Part shown: positions 19,854 to 34,034 of the stretch, piece by piece
How the letters are laid out: each line of letters opens with the position of its first letter
Position numbering within the stretch: the first letter of the stretch is position 1
Assembly (NCBI GenBank): GCA_021234155.1
Contig: JAJEKV010000003.1
Coordinates: 21,312,386-21,376,385 of the forward strand
Source of the DNA: Isoetes taiwanensis
Lineage: Eukaryota > Streptophyta > Lycopodiopsida > Isoetales > Isoetaceae
DNA length: 64,000 nucleotides
Direction: 5' to 3'
The notes under the pieces: model-generated
Seen by the model: only the letters and a program-made list of their open reading frames with translations
Databases searched by the model: none
What the model was told of the DNA's origin: nothing
Translations under genes and position numbers: made by a program

Positions 19854-20248
19854 ATGGATGCTAGAAAATGAAGACAACAATTTAGAAAAACCTTAATATT
19901 TTGTTAAGGACTTTTTTTTTCCAATAAAAATTTCATATCTATTTGTTTCTATCTCTTATTTATTATCATCCAAGGTTGAATTTTGAAGACTATTGAAAGA
20001 CTAAATACTGGACCATAAAAAGTACTTGAGTATGTTGAAGATGGTCATCAAATTTTAGTGTCCCTCAACCCAATGGCCAACTAAAATTAATGAATGCAAT
20101 TTTAGGTTCCATCCAACAGCAGTCAAATATCCTATTGAATATAAGCAAGTTGTACTTCCATAGCTTGAACATATTGATGTTTATGTCAATGAATGGTTTA
20201 AACTTTGATGGTCCCATGGGAAATTTGGTCTTCGTGGATATTAAAAAT

Positions 20249-20285
20249 CCATCTATCTATCTATCTATCTATCTATCTGTCTATA

Positions 20286-20322
<37 letters not shown>
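20249..20322 (+). repeat. (ATCT)n microsatellite tail
   Basis: About 18 ATCT units after GGTCTTCGTGG and ATTAAAAATCC, so it is the tail of a LINE-type 3' end rather than a random microsatellite. Confidence 0.9.
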
Positions 20323-20323
<1 letters not shown>

Positions 20324-20413
20324 ATACCTTTGGGACTTCATATCATAGTTGAGTATGTTTCAAATAGGAGACTAATATACTTAAAAACTATTTCCCCTTT
20401 CCAAAACTAATAA

Positions 20414-21089
20414 GCTACTAGTAACATTGCCCAGCGTTGCCGGGCTTAATAACAATTTGCTATGTTCAAGGGCAAGGTTGTTGAACATAGGTGTACGACA
20501 ATGTGCGTTGTGTGTGGATAATGCAAACAAATTTAGCAGAATATTTGTCTGGCGCAACCTTCTTGGGTAGTTTTCTACTTTTAACTTGCAATTTCTAATT
20601 AGTAGATGTTCTATTAGGGCTTGTTTTAGCCCATGAATATAAAGAACTAACATAGGTTAGGGACAACTACATGATAGACTACTTTAATTCCCATTTAGTC
20701 TGAGAAGATATTAGATATTGCAAGTATTCCTTTCCAAATTTACCAAAACATAGAGGAAAAAGAGTAAAGTTATTTGTGCTTATGTAGAAATATCTCTCAT
20801 TTTAATATTAGAAATATATATAACTGAAACTGATAACAATGTATACCATATTGATCTTTGAGAGAGAATGTCCGATATATGCTTATATAAGAAGTTGTCA
20901 TATAGTCGGGTTAAAATATGTCATTAGTTGAACGTTAATGTTGTTTGTTTGGCATCTATTGTGACATTGTGTTTGAGTCTATCATCGTATAAAAATGTTG
21001 TCAATGATGGTTTTTTCTAGAAAAAACTTCCAAAAGAAGAGAAACTTTCACTCGCGATAAAAAATGTCTAAAAAGTTTCTTTTGTCAAA
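20414..21089. other. No recognisable gene
   Basis: AT-rich non-coding DNA. I see nothing beyond a possible acceptor (AAATTCTAG near 21,096) before the following coding-like stretch. Confidence 0.4.
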
Positions 21090-21095
21090 TTCTAG

Positions 21096-21585
21096 GTGCT
21101 GGCCAACATGCCACCATGGCCCCGTGACTTTGCAAGCTTGAGGCAACAAATTAGTTTAGAAGGGAGTTGTTTTATCAAGAAAGTTATAAAAAAACTATAC
21201 AATGTCGGGTTTACTGAGCCAAACATCACTACTGCCAATTCTAAACCAATAACAGTACTTCTTTTTACAAATGAATATTAAACATGGAATGATGATGATA
21301 ATGATGATGATCTAAAGCCGCTGGTATGCAGATCTGATAACTCTGTTATCGATAATAAAATTTCAACAGAGTTCAAAAGGATGAACAATAAATTTCAACA
21401 GAGTTCAAAAGAAGTTCAAGGCATGGTTTATGATGCCATAGCTGTTAAAAGAAGATAATGATCTACTGTTATTGCTCATGCGTGCCAAGTGTTTGCAGAA
21501 TTAGACAAAAACAATAGTTCTTTTGGACCATCTATTGTTGGAAAAACAAACCTACATGAAATCATGCACAGATGCAACCAATAAT
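21096..21585 (+). pseudogene. Unrecognised coding remnant
   Basis: After a possible acceptor, the translation reads MPPWPRDFASLRQQISLEGS, then CFIKKVIKKLYNVGF. After a stop comes an Asp-rich stretch with FKRMNNKFQQSSKEVQGMVY, and after another stop VIAHACQVFAELDKNNSSFG and NLHEIMHRC. Amino-acid usage looks like real protein, but there are at least two stops. I know no family for it. It may be a transposon-protein remnant. Confidence 0.3.
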
Positions 21586-22152
21586 TCTTGACATTGAAGG
21601 ATTTAATGCTTTGGCAGAACCCAGCAGATCAGGCTGGGGAAATTCCGAGCCAATTACTGGTTTGCAATACAATGCTTTTGCAACTATGTAACTCATTTGG
21701 ACAAACTACTGATTTGAAATTATAATTCTAAAATGGAGCATCAACATTGAATATGTCTTACCCCATAGAGGTAATTAGTAGCCAAAACACACAAAAGTGC
21801 AAATCTGTGAGAAAAGGGTTTGGGCTTGATGCTTAGAGTGTATGTCCATTCCAAGCCAACATGCTATCATGCTCCAGAGCACAGACCTGATTTTAGAAGC
21901 TTTTAGGCTGGTACTAACATTTGCAGCTCCAAATGGTTTGGTGAGAAAGCAAAGCGACACCTTGTTTGTCTTCTTGTAAGGATCGGTCCTGGAATAGCAT
22001 AAGGGGCAGAAGTGCAAACTGGCAGGCTATTATGATAGACAAATATGATCCAAATGTAAAATACAGGAAAAATCAACCATGGTTCATCTGTGCATTGCTC
22101 TGTATTGACATTTTGTTTGATGTTCATCTGGCTTCTGGCATGGCATGGCATG
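21586..22152. other. No recognisable gene
   Basis: Short frames on both strands have no family signal. A TGGCA run (22,137-22,153) precedes the direct repeat. Confidence 0.4.
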
Positions 22153-22375
22153 GCAGATTTCTCTGTCATCCTACCCCGAATTTCATGGAAGTCCATGCCT
22201 TCATTTCAGGAAAGCCGAAGCTCCATAAAGCATACTACGAAAATCTTTGGCGATTTTTGGAAATCTGAAAACTTCTCCGGCAACGAAAGCCCACAAAACC
22301 TTAGGAAATTAACTTTAAAAAAAATCCAAAAAGTTTTCTTCTAGACCAGAAAATCCAAATTTAAACAATAGGATA
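22153..22375 (+). repeat. 223-bp direct repeat, left copy
   Basis: From GCAGATTTCTCTGTCATCCT to AACAATAGGATA. It is about 97% identical to 23,974-24,196 by eye (six or seven differences). Confidence 0.93.
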
Positions 22376-23973
22376 AATGCTCACTTCATCTTTGGCTACA
22401 CTGAGACGTCATCTTCATGCAGCTTCCTATCAGCAACCTCGTCATAAAGCACTCTAATGTTTGAAGGATAATTGCCATGTGAAGGAGATCTTTTGCGTTT
22501 TGAGGATTGCCCGTTGTCAGAGGCACTTATCCTTCCCTGAAATCATATAATAATGCATTCCAACATATGGGGGCAACTTGTCAAGATTTAGTATTAAACA
22601 ACTATAGTGCATGTCCCACCTCCATAAATGCATCCCTCTTAGACTCCCTCTTTTCCTCTTCATCATCTGACAATTCACGGCACCATATAGTGAAACTTGA
22701 TGGAACAGAAAACTTATTCTCAACCTCATCCTTTAAACGACCTTCTCTGGCTTTCTTCTTCTGCAACAGCCTACAATCTAGTGGCTGAACAATTCATTGT
22801 TTTCGTTGTTGCATGGTCTTGTGTGTAAGAGGCATTTCTGAAAATGCAGTAAACAAAATCAGAATGTAAATAAAAGGTTGTACAGACATGCTAACAGAGA
22901 AGCTACCTTGCACCACTTCTAGATTACTTGCATTGGGTAGCTTCCTATACCATGGTAAAGCATTATGTTCTGAGGAACCATGTTAAACAGCTCCTCAGAA
23001 GTTGTAGGATCATTGGTACCTGGAATGAGAATTTTGCAAAACTATATTGAGAACACACAGCTCTTTGTACCTCGAACAGAATAGATTAAGTAAGATTACC
23101 ATGAAAGGCAATACCTATAAAGGAACCCTGTTAAACAACTCCTCAGAAATCGTAGGATCATTACACAGTAGGATCATTACACAACGCTCTGTGTACCTCG
23201 AAATTACAGAGCTGATTAAGCAGGAGTAAGCACAACAATATCAAATCCGACCACATCTCCTGCAAATCAAACAGATTGTGATTTATAAAAGCTTGCAAGA
23301 CAAATCTGTCAAAAATGATGGATTAAAGGCAAAGCTTTTACCGAAACAGAGGTTTGTAGATGCAGGGGTTTGCCGATGGTCCAAATCGTATTGTCTAAAA
23401 GAATCATATAAACTCTACCTCAAGACCTCATCTAAATTATAAGATCAACACAGGTCGCCGGTAGCAAGATCATCAAGAAAACGTGCTTTCAAACAAAGTA
23501 CAAAGAAAAAAGAAAATAATGCCATCACCTTCAACAGCAGCCTTCAGCATCAACCGCTTCATTTGTCCAGCTTTGTCTTCCCCCCAAAACTGGCACCATG
23601 ACATAAACGGCCATAGTGGCCTCGATTCCCACAAGAACAGATAGATTCGCAGGAAGCCATAAGAATATAGGCAAATTTCGCCAAGAAGCCTGCTCAAAAC
23701 TGAGCTCTATTCATGCAGCCATGGTCGTGCTAAAAAGCTATATGGCGAAAAAAAATTTGAAAGCTCTCTAGCATTGGAGCACACAGAGAATCTATGAGCG
23801 AACAAACCCCAAAAATTGCCATGGCCCCATTCCAAGCATCTGCCATGGCCAGAATCTAACAACCTCTGCTGCAATAGCCCTAAATAAATATTATCCAAGA
23901 ACCTAGACGGTAAGGCTCACACCGAGATAATCAGAAGAACCTTCTATTTTCTTACTTCACACACGTCTCTCAT
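22376..23973 (-). pseudogene. Split-gene remnant between direct repeats
   Basis: Minus-strand pieces look like exons. One has MKRLMLKAAVEGDG (about 23,530-23,590). Another has TSEELFNMVPQNIMLYHGIG (about 22,930-23,010). A third is basic: LLQKKKAREGRLKDEVENKF, VPSSFTIWCRELSDDEEKRE (about 22,630-22,780). The last reads GRISASDNGQSSKRKRSPSH, NYPSNIRVLYDEVADRK (about 22,400-22,540). A start-to-stop model could not be built. I do not recognise the gene; the basic, SR-like parts suggest a nuclear protein. Being bracketed by 223-bp direct repeats hints at capture by a small LTR-like element or a segmental duplication. Confidence 0.4.
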
Positions 23974-24196
23974 GCAGATTTCTCTGTCATCCTATTCTGA
24001 ATTTCATGGAAGTCCATGCCTTCATTTCAGGAAAGCCGAAGCTCCATAAAGCATACTACGGAAATCTTTGGCGATTTTTGGAAATCTGAAAACTTCTCCG
24101 GCATCGAAAGCCCATAAAACCTTAGGAAATTAACTTTAAAAAAAATCCAAAAAGTTTTCTTCTAGACCGGAAAATCCAAATTTAAACAATAGGATA
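23974..24196 (+). repeat. 223-bp direct repeat, right copy
   Basis: Second copy of 22,153-22,375. It is followed within 4 bp by direct repeat B. Confidence 0.93.
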
Positions 24197-24199
24197 GGA

Positions 24200-25832
24200 T
24201 ATTGATTACTATTAAATAAATAATACTTACTATATTGATTATTATTGATTAATATATTTATTTAAAAGAAAGGGCAATTTGAGTTGTGCACTTGAATAAA
24301 ATGGCATACAAAAATTTGCCATGCATAATTAAGGGCAAAGCAAAATCTGCCCTTAAAAATAAATATAGACCCTACCCTTATAAGTTGATCACTGATCTCC
24401 ACACCCCCCTCACGCTCACGCTCACGCTCATGCTCATCCTCATCCTCCCCCCTCCACCACATCATGGTCCTCCTCTGCCACCGCCACCGCCCAATCTGGG
24501 ATAATCCAGAGGCATGAAATGCGTCTATGGATGAATGGCCATGGGGTCCAGTTAATCGCGATGATTTGTCTGCAATAACCCTTTCTCAACCAAATACACA
24601 CGGCTTTTCATGCTCTTTATCAGCATGTTTTTTTATCACATGGTAAAGATTGGACTGAGATGTGATTTTGCTATGCCAAGCATCGGATTGAAGGTCAAGC
24701 GATGCATAAAGTCATCTTCACAATTGGAGATAGCTCTAATTGCGGCATCCAGAAGCTCGTCATCTGCAAAATTGGCAAATACAAGGATAGAAGCCAAAAA
24801 AGTCGACGTCAAACATGGCAGTTTTAAAAATATGCAGGAAGAATTGATCTGGGTTAGATCTGACTAATGTGCAATATTTTGTAAAGAATCCATAGTGCAG
24901 ATTAAATTTCACTGTTGGGTTTGATTTGGATTGAGGAAATTGAAGAGCGTTTGTGCCACAACGTTGTGTCAAAAACACGTTATTGGGTACATCCAAAAGC
25001 ATTGCTTGAATTGTAAAGATCCGAGCATTGTATAACAGTTGGCTGGTTGAATGGCTCTGATCTTTATGCGCTTCTGGCCACTCTTTTATCAATTAATTTG
25101 GTCATGATTCCTTGTTTCTTCCGACAAATTTGACAGGTATACTCAGTACTTTGTAGAGTGAACACGAAGATCATTCTTCCTGCATTTTTCTAAAATTGCC
25201 ATGTTTCTTCTCCACAAATATAAACTTGAGATCAGATAAGATCAAATTTCCAAGAGAAGCTCACCGAGCTTATGGGACAAAGTACATGCAAAGGGCAACA
25301 GCTCAACCAAAACTCGGGGTTCGAGCCGGTTGATAAGAACATAAGAAAATAAGAACAATCATATCGTAAATAATTGGATTGCAGCCGTAAAAACCTAGAA
25401 CATGCCTCCTTAAACCTCTCTCTTTGATTAAATCAAAATGATGATGTTCATCAATTACCACATGACCAAGGATAGCAAACTGCACAATAGGTTGTGTGTT
25501 CCCACAACAGGCTTGATATTGTTATTCTCCATACTATAATTTAGTGCATCTTGTGAATGCATGACACTACAAGAATCTAGTTAAGGATCTACAAGCCTTA
25601 CATTTTGTATCCCATTAGTTTTGCCTGTGTTTACAATCAGTTGGGCGGTCTTAGAATAAAGATTTTTTCCACTGGACCCCGTAAGGGGTAGATAGAAATA
25701 ATGGATGGTTGGAGGGCATTCTGGTTCACGCAAATCGATAGCAAGGAAGCCCCTTACTCATGAAATAATGCAAGCTCCCTTTCAATCCGGGCCCTCCAAA
25801 TGACACTGGGTAGCATTAAATGCCATATTCGA
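24200..25832 (+). repeat. 1.6-kb direct repeat, copy B
   Basis: Second copy of 15,386-17,001, same orientation. It has a shorter CTCACG run and about 30 extra bases near 25,006-25,040 (GCTTGAATTGTAAAGATCCG and onward). Confidence 0.85.
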
Positions 25833-28036
25833 TCAATCCACCTCCCAAGGGTTTGCACTTCCCAAAAATGCTAGCTATGTTGTTACTTAGCGACTCTTAT
25901 CTTGCCAAAGTTTTATGTATGGCGGTGATGAATATTAAGACCATTAGCTTTCAGAATATTCTTCATATAAAGGTAAATATCCAGAAGATTACACGATATA
26001 ACCTTAATTGATCAGACAACGGCCCAACCGTCTAATACTATTCATAAATTTATAACGACATCCAGCTGTCTAATACTATCTGTGAATTTATAACGACACC
26101 TATGATGCACGTGATGGTGCATAGGATCGAGCCCATAAACTTAGTCTTTGAAAGGTTTATTGATATAATTTTGAATAAGTGTCTTAAGCCACATCTAACA
26201 TCGAGGATAAGTGTGGAGATACCTTAATATTCAGCTTCCTCTAACCCATGAACTTTTGCAACTAAATCTAGAAATATCCCATAACCCATATAAGCTCCAT
26301 AGTAAATTTTCACTTGAAATACTAAAACCTAGAAAGTGGATGCCTAGAATTGGGTTGATTACGCTTATTAGAAGTGGACAATTGAGTGAGAAAGAAGAAG
26401 GATAAGAAGCGAGCCGACTGACATTGTTTTTAAAGCTTCTTCTAGGACAATACATGCATTGGAAAACATGAATAAAACCTGCATTAAACTTCCTCGATTT
26501 ATTTACAATGTTACAAAATTAAATATCATATCACTTAGCCTTATTAATGTGAACAGTTTGAGGGATTCATCAATATGACCATGTTATGTGCGACATTCTT
26601 ATCACTCCACTCTAGATTATAACCACAAGTTTAGACATTCTATCAAACAATTAGCATGCAAAGCTCACCAAACGAATTGCATGCCATGGTATGTATGTAT
26701 AAGCTGCTTCTCGTGATAAACATGTGGATCTATTTTTCTTTACCTAGTGCAGCATGGCTAGCAGAAGCATCTAGTAAATATAGATCCACCTTATCCAACA
26801 ACATACCTTTCAACACATCTCCTGAAATAAGTGGAATACCTTATTGAGTTGTCCAACTTTGGCATATAAACTGAAATTAGTGCATTCCATGGGATAACAT
26901 TTTCTTACACATTTGTTCAAAGAAGCAGCATCATGTAGATTCATTTGGACGATGTTAAAAGTATTTGAGACTTAAATACAACTTTCTCATACATTGCAGG
27001 TACGAAGAAAAGCTATCATTTTAAGATGATTGATATGGATTCAAGCAGATACATACTCATACACAGTAGTGCGAACAAAAAGATTGAGCATGCCATTACT
27101 ATGGTCTACTGTTGATTCAATACCATATTCTACTTTCATCGTTTCAAAGTACTTTTGGCCCTTAGAAACTATACTTGCACGGTGTATGCAGAGGAAAGAC
27201 AATATCATCTAGTCGTATATCCTACTCTTGAAGCAATGCATAGCCATACTGCCATTCTCATTCATTCCATATTATGCAATTATTGTCCCCGAGGCATCAA
27301 AGTATAGCCTAGAACAAGAGCAACCTCAATAGGTATGTCTTCTAGCCACGTCGATAGCCAAGCTCTTCAGCAGCAAATATATTTTGCTACATTTGGAGTA
27401 CACAATTAAGCTTCATACTTTCAAATAATTCTGATGCATGTGCTCCTCAAATACTTTTTCAGCATATCTCACAATGAGACTAGATCTTGAAATGAGAGCT
27501 TATCGAAGGCATCTTATGCTTCTATAACTACGCCTCATTTGGCATATAAAGTGTTCGTGATAGTGAGACAGTGGCACATAGTTTTGACAACATCTAGATG
27601 GATATGCATGCTTCCAAATCATATTCATATTCCACAAACTCTATAGTTATAGGAGTCAAGGACTAGAAGTTTGTAGGAGTCAAGGACTAGAAGTTCATAA
27701 AAGACTGCTCATGCCTCTGAGAATAAGAGACGTTTGGATCAAAGAATATATCTATAAGGACACTTTATCTCACGTCCATTCTGCATAATAGTATAACATA
27801 TAGATAGGAATAATTGGAGGCTTGTATTATGGTTTAGTGCTTGTATTATGGTTTTAGGGCCGTCAGATGATGGCATCTCTGGGAAGATTCGAGCCACCCG
27901 TATGGGGTCAGCATAGGGTCAAAATGACCCCAATTAATAGGAGCGCCCCTTGCACAGAACCATGGCTTGAAGCAAAATATAGAAGAGGAGCTTGTGAATA
28001 CAGTACCACAAAGGAAGTAGATTAATTGAAACTGTA
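25833..28036. other. 2.2 kb without recognisable gene
   Basis: AT-rich. Several frames of 60-65 codons have no family signal. A short palindrome, GGGTCA-AAA-TGACCC, lies near 27,917-27,931. Confidence 0.4.
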
Positions 28037-28273
28037 TCAACGGCAATCATTGCAGCCTTCAATGGTGCAAATCCGACCTCCGCAATAGCTGTGGCACTGC
28101 TCAACAGTTACAAAATTATGGTTTTGATGGGTCTGGGCACAGCTGATAGAGCTAGAAACATGGGAATCGGAAACGGAACTTAGGCTACAAGATGAAGCAG
28201 AAGTATATTTGTTCCTAGCAATGGGCCATCCTTCAGAACTGGACGATCCTCCAGAAGTGGGAGTTTGGAACAT
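28037..28273 (-). CDS. 78-codon Ser-rich ORF with a Cys cluster, doubtful
   Basis: It begins MFQTPTSGGSSSSEGW, is serine-rich, and ends CHSYCGGRICTIEGCNDC with closely spaced cysteines. No family is recognised, and there is no clear promoter or poly(A) signal. It lies downstream of the beta-glucosidase on the same strand, about 300 bp past its stop. It could be an exon of a small secreted-type or zinc-binding protein, or chance. Confidence 0.22.
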   Translation of the reverse strand: MFQTPTSGGSSSSEGWPIARNKYTSASSCSLSSVSDSHVSSSISCAQTHQNHNFVTVEQCHSYCGGRICTIEGCNDCR

Positions 28274-28568
28274 CAGTGTCGTCTAATCACATCTAAAGAC
28301 ACGAGTGGTGGGTAGTGTTTCGCAGAAGTGGTCGATCGTACTATGGGTTCTTCTTTTCACGAACAAGAGTGATGACTCGACATGAGTGCCATAATATAAA
28401 AATGTTATTTTGCAAATTAAATTGCAATCATACTAAAGAGGCTGCAGCATAAAGAAATTTCAGCTGATACATATTCCTTGTGTTGTTTAAGAGTAATGGC
28501 ATTCGTGGATCATCAAATTAGAACAAAATGCAAATTATTTTAAGCTCATGATCCAGTGAGGGTCATAG
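28274..28568. other. 3' flank of the beta-glucosidase
   Basis: Non-coding. It presumably contains the 3' untranslated region of the GH1 gene (minus strand). Confidence 0.4.
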
Positions 28569-30966
<2,398 letters not shown>

Positions 30967-31973
30967 GCTTAGATGCTGGACAATACAAGCACATCAGAAA
31001 AGCAATTAGATAGTCTGTGGTTCCTAGCAGATTCATGAAGCTTAGGTTAAAAGACATAGGAATATGTAGAGAAAGGAAGAGTCGAAGTCAAAAAGATGCC
31101 GCCTTGATCCTAGTGCTGACTTTATTGTTACCAATTATAGGTTCCACCCATAAGTGGCGCCATCAGAAGGTTCCTCTAGAAGCTTCCTTTAAAGGTTCGG
31201 TCCCAGAAATTGCCTCAACCTGTCCAAAAGATCGATATATATTCTATCCAATATATTCAATCTGCTAAGTCAAACACATTAGCCATTTAAATAAAATTGA
31301 TGGCATCCATACTCATCAATAACAAAATGTGATATAGGCTTTTCCTTGTAGTGACACTCTTATGAGGGATGAGTTTTGGATTGAATGGTAGGAATATAGT
31401 ACAAGGTTATGTTTCATTATCCCAAATTCTTGTTAATATTCAATTGTCCTAATTAAACACATTTAAGTTTAAGCCGTGTAAATCAAATCAACTACGAGGA
31501 ATTGAACTTTAGGCTCACTAGCCTTTTCAAAGAAGGAACGTCTCCAATCCCATACTCTGGAAAATATTAGCCAGTTGAGTCTACAACCTTAAAAATCCGC
31601 TCTTCACAAGACGAAGGAAAGGAAAACAAGAACCCCAAGACTAAGAATAAACAATGTTCTAGAGGATCCTCATAACTATACCGAAGTGACCTCCTAATGC
31701 CAATGGACTATTGGCACCATATGTTAAGCACAAATTTAAAGCAAACAATGAACATTAGATAGAATTTTGGCACTGCATTTAGACATGCAATGTTGGTAGG
31801 AAAGCCTTGATAGTTGCATCAAGAATCTATATAACTTTGCAAAGTTTTAGGATATGTCAAAGTTTTATGGCACAACTCGTTATTGAGAGCGATGGGGCCC
31901 TAATGAGCTGAGCAATCCAAATGTAGCTATGAACTGGAAAAGACTACAGATGTCGAATGTTGCAGAACAGATG
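30967..31973. other. Upstream region of the beta-glucosidase
   Basis: No gene recognised. It should contain the minus-strand promoter of the GH1 gene, but I could not pick out a convincing TATA box. Confidence 0.35.
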
Positions 31974-32236
31974 CTACTGCCAATCTAAAGTTTGATGGTA
32001 ATGATTCTAGAAAAGATGATCGAATTGTCCGGAATCAAAGTAAGGGAAAAGCCAAGGAACATGACATGGAAGTTGAAGTGGCGATAGAAGATCTGCCAAG
32101 TACTTCTTCAAGGTCCAATGCTAGCCCAGACCTACATGTAGAATACTTGGATACATGTGCTGAAGCAACTGAACCTCATGATGATTCATGTACCATGAAA
32201 CAAGCACAATCTATTCTCAAAAGTGAACAACAATGA
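31974..32236 (+). CDS. Possible terminal exon, unknown protein
   Basis: After a TGTTGCAG acceptor there is an open, well-composed frame: TDATANLKFDGNDSRKDDRI, QSKGKAKEHDMEVEVAIEDL, PSTSSRSNASPDLHVEYLD and MKQAQSILKSEQQ before TGA. It is acidic and serine-rich, as in a disordered tail. I found no convincing upstream exon and no family. It could be the last exon of a lost gene. Confidence 0.3.
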
Positions 32237-33048
32237 AAAGGGAAACAAAATTTTTGAGCAATATTTGCTTAGCAATTTCTGACAAGAGAACATGTTAAAG
32301 ACTTTTTCTATCATGGTAGAATATATATAGGATATTATAATGTATTGAAAGGGTTTATCCTAAATGGTCTAGTGTAGATCCATCAACTTGTGTCTACAAG
32401 CTACTAATTCTAGAGCTAATATATGCCAAATCCCTTTTCATAATCCATAATATATGCTAATATATGTCTATCCATAATATATGCTAATATATGTCTATGC
32501 TCTCGATGATGTTTTTTCTTCCTTTTTATTTTAAATTTTGCATTGTTGAAATCGATATAGGTTTAGGGCATACAAACCCTTATTTCAAACTAAAATGGTC
32601 AGAATGCTTCGGATGATCTGGCCGACTGTCTGGATTTTTTGGGAACTGCTTATTTCTACTAAGCGGCTACACTGGTCGCCTTTGATCAGAGCTCTGAGGT
32701 CTAGAAAACAAGAATACCCCAGGTCTACTTGTTTTAGAAGGATCTTGTTGGTGCTTTGTGCCTTAGGCAAAAATGCTGGAGTTGTGCTATAGTAAGGGTA
32801 CAATGCCGGATCTGTGTTATACGACCCTGGTTAGCCATGTACTTTTATTTGAAGAGGTTTGCATCGATCCAATAGGACAAAAAAATTTAGAACTATTCCG
32901 ATTTTGCTTTGCCTGGGTAAGTTTGCAGCGATTGCAGCAGTGCCTTAATTCCTAGGGCAATTGGCAAAGCCCTAAAGTTCGTCATTTCGTTCCTGGACAA
33001 GGATGATCCTCAAAAGGTCAAGGCTTAGCTTCCTTTTAATGCTAGGCC
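32237..33048. other. No recognisable gene
   Basis: AT-rich DNA with near-repeated phrases (ATATATGCTAATATATGTC at 32,440-32,500). Frames at 32,595-32,955 show no family signal. Confidence 0.4.
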
Positions 33049-33639
33049 GTGGAGCAGAGGCTTCTCTCAAAGATCACCTCGAAGTTGAGAGAGAGTGTGC
33101 ATTCTGTGGTTGGCATTGATTTGCGTGTGTTAGAGGGCCCTATTGGACTCCTTTTACCTTCGTTTAACATAGTTGTATTTTTATCTCAGATTTGTAGCAA
33201 ACTAGAAGCTCTAAGTCCGACTAAGGAGCCTCTGAGATCCCCCTTCTTGAATGGCAAATGGGAGCTTGTCTATACAACCTCGACTTCTATTCTCAAGACA
33301 AATGTAAATTGTTTACCTTCTTTTCTCAAATTAGTGCTAAGTAGTTTCTCAGGTTTCTCATTTAGCTTCTGCTATTTTACATATGCCAAAGTTCCTATCC
33401 TATTTACCAAGCAATCAATGCTGATACTCTTAGGGCTCAAAACATAGAAACATGGCCATACTTTAACCAGGTTATAATTGCTCATGTCCTCAGCTTCAGC
33501 CACTTACATTGATATTGGCCTTGTCTGATTAGCATTTACTGAATTATTTTCTATCCTTTAACTTTTTTCTGGATAAATCACTTCCTCAATTTCAATTGCA
33601 TATGATCAGATTACTGCAAATTTAGTCCAGTTGCTCTTT

Positions 33640-33751
33640 CTTGAACGACAAATGGGAGCTTGTCTATACAATCTCAACTTCTATTTTGAAGACAAATGTA
33701 AATTGTTTATCTTCTTTTCTCAAATTAGTGTTAAGTAGTTTCTCAGGTTTT
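33640..33751 (+). repeat. 112-bp tandem copy of fibrillin exon and donor
   Basis: It repeats 33,246-33,357 with about eight differences, including the exon end WELVYTISTSILKTN and its GTAAATTG donor. Confidence 0.9.
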
Positions 33752-34034
33752 TCTGCTGGTCAGAGTTCCTGAGACCTAATGGTCCTATATACCAGGAATA
33801 TATTTTAATAATCTAAAATGTGCAGGTGGCCAGATCACAATTGTTCATATTTCGATATTCTATAATATGCAGATGGCTAGATTTATTTTTTGGTCTTCAC
33901 ACCATCAAGTCTTGACGTCGTCAGGAAACTCCATCTTTGAAATAGTCCTTCATTTCGACTGACTGACTTTTACATCTCTCTCAAATGCCGAATCTTTTGT
34001 TTTTTGACATAATTATTAGTTGAACAAGATGTTT

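Larger units (their letters stand above)
19689..20413 (+). repeat. Composite repeat copy 2, second part
   Basis: Reverse complement of about 4,930-5,775. It holds the minus-strand SINE copy (19,705-19,853), the empty site of the micro-LINE (19,947-19,953), and a LINE-type tail with a long ATCT run (20,249-20,322). Confidence 0.85.

Noticed and set aside
20090-20410. Frame with a YLSIYLSIYLS translation
   Set aside because: Translation of the ATCT microsatellite tail.
15386-25832. The 1.6-kb repeats as LTRs of one 10.4-kb retrotransposon
   Set aside because: No primer-binding site or purine tract beside them, no TG...CA ends, and no gag-pol between them.
26200-27300. Possible copia remnant
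   Set aside because: I could not find any copia motif in either orientation, only AT-rich short frames.
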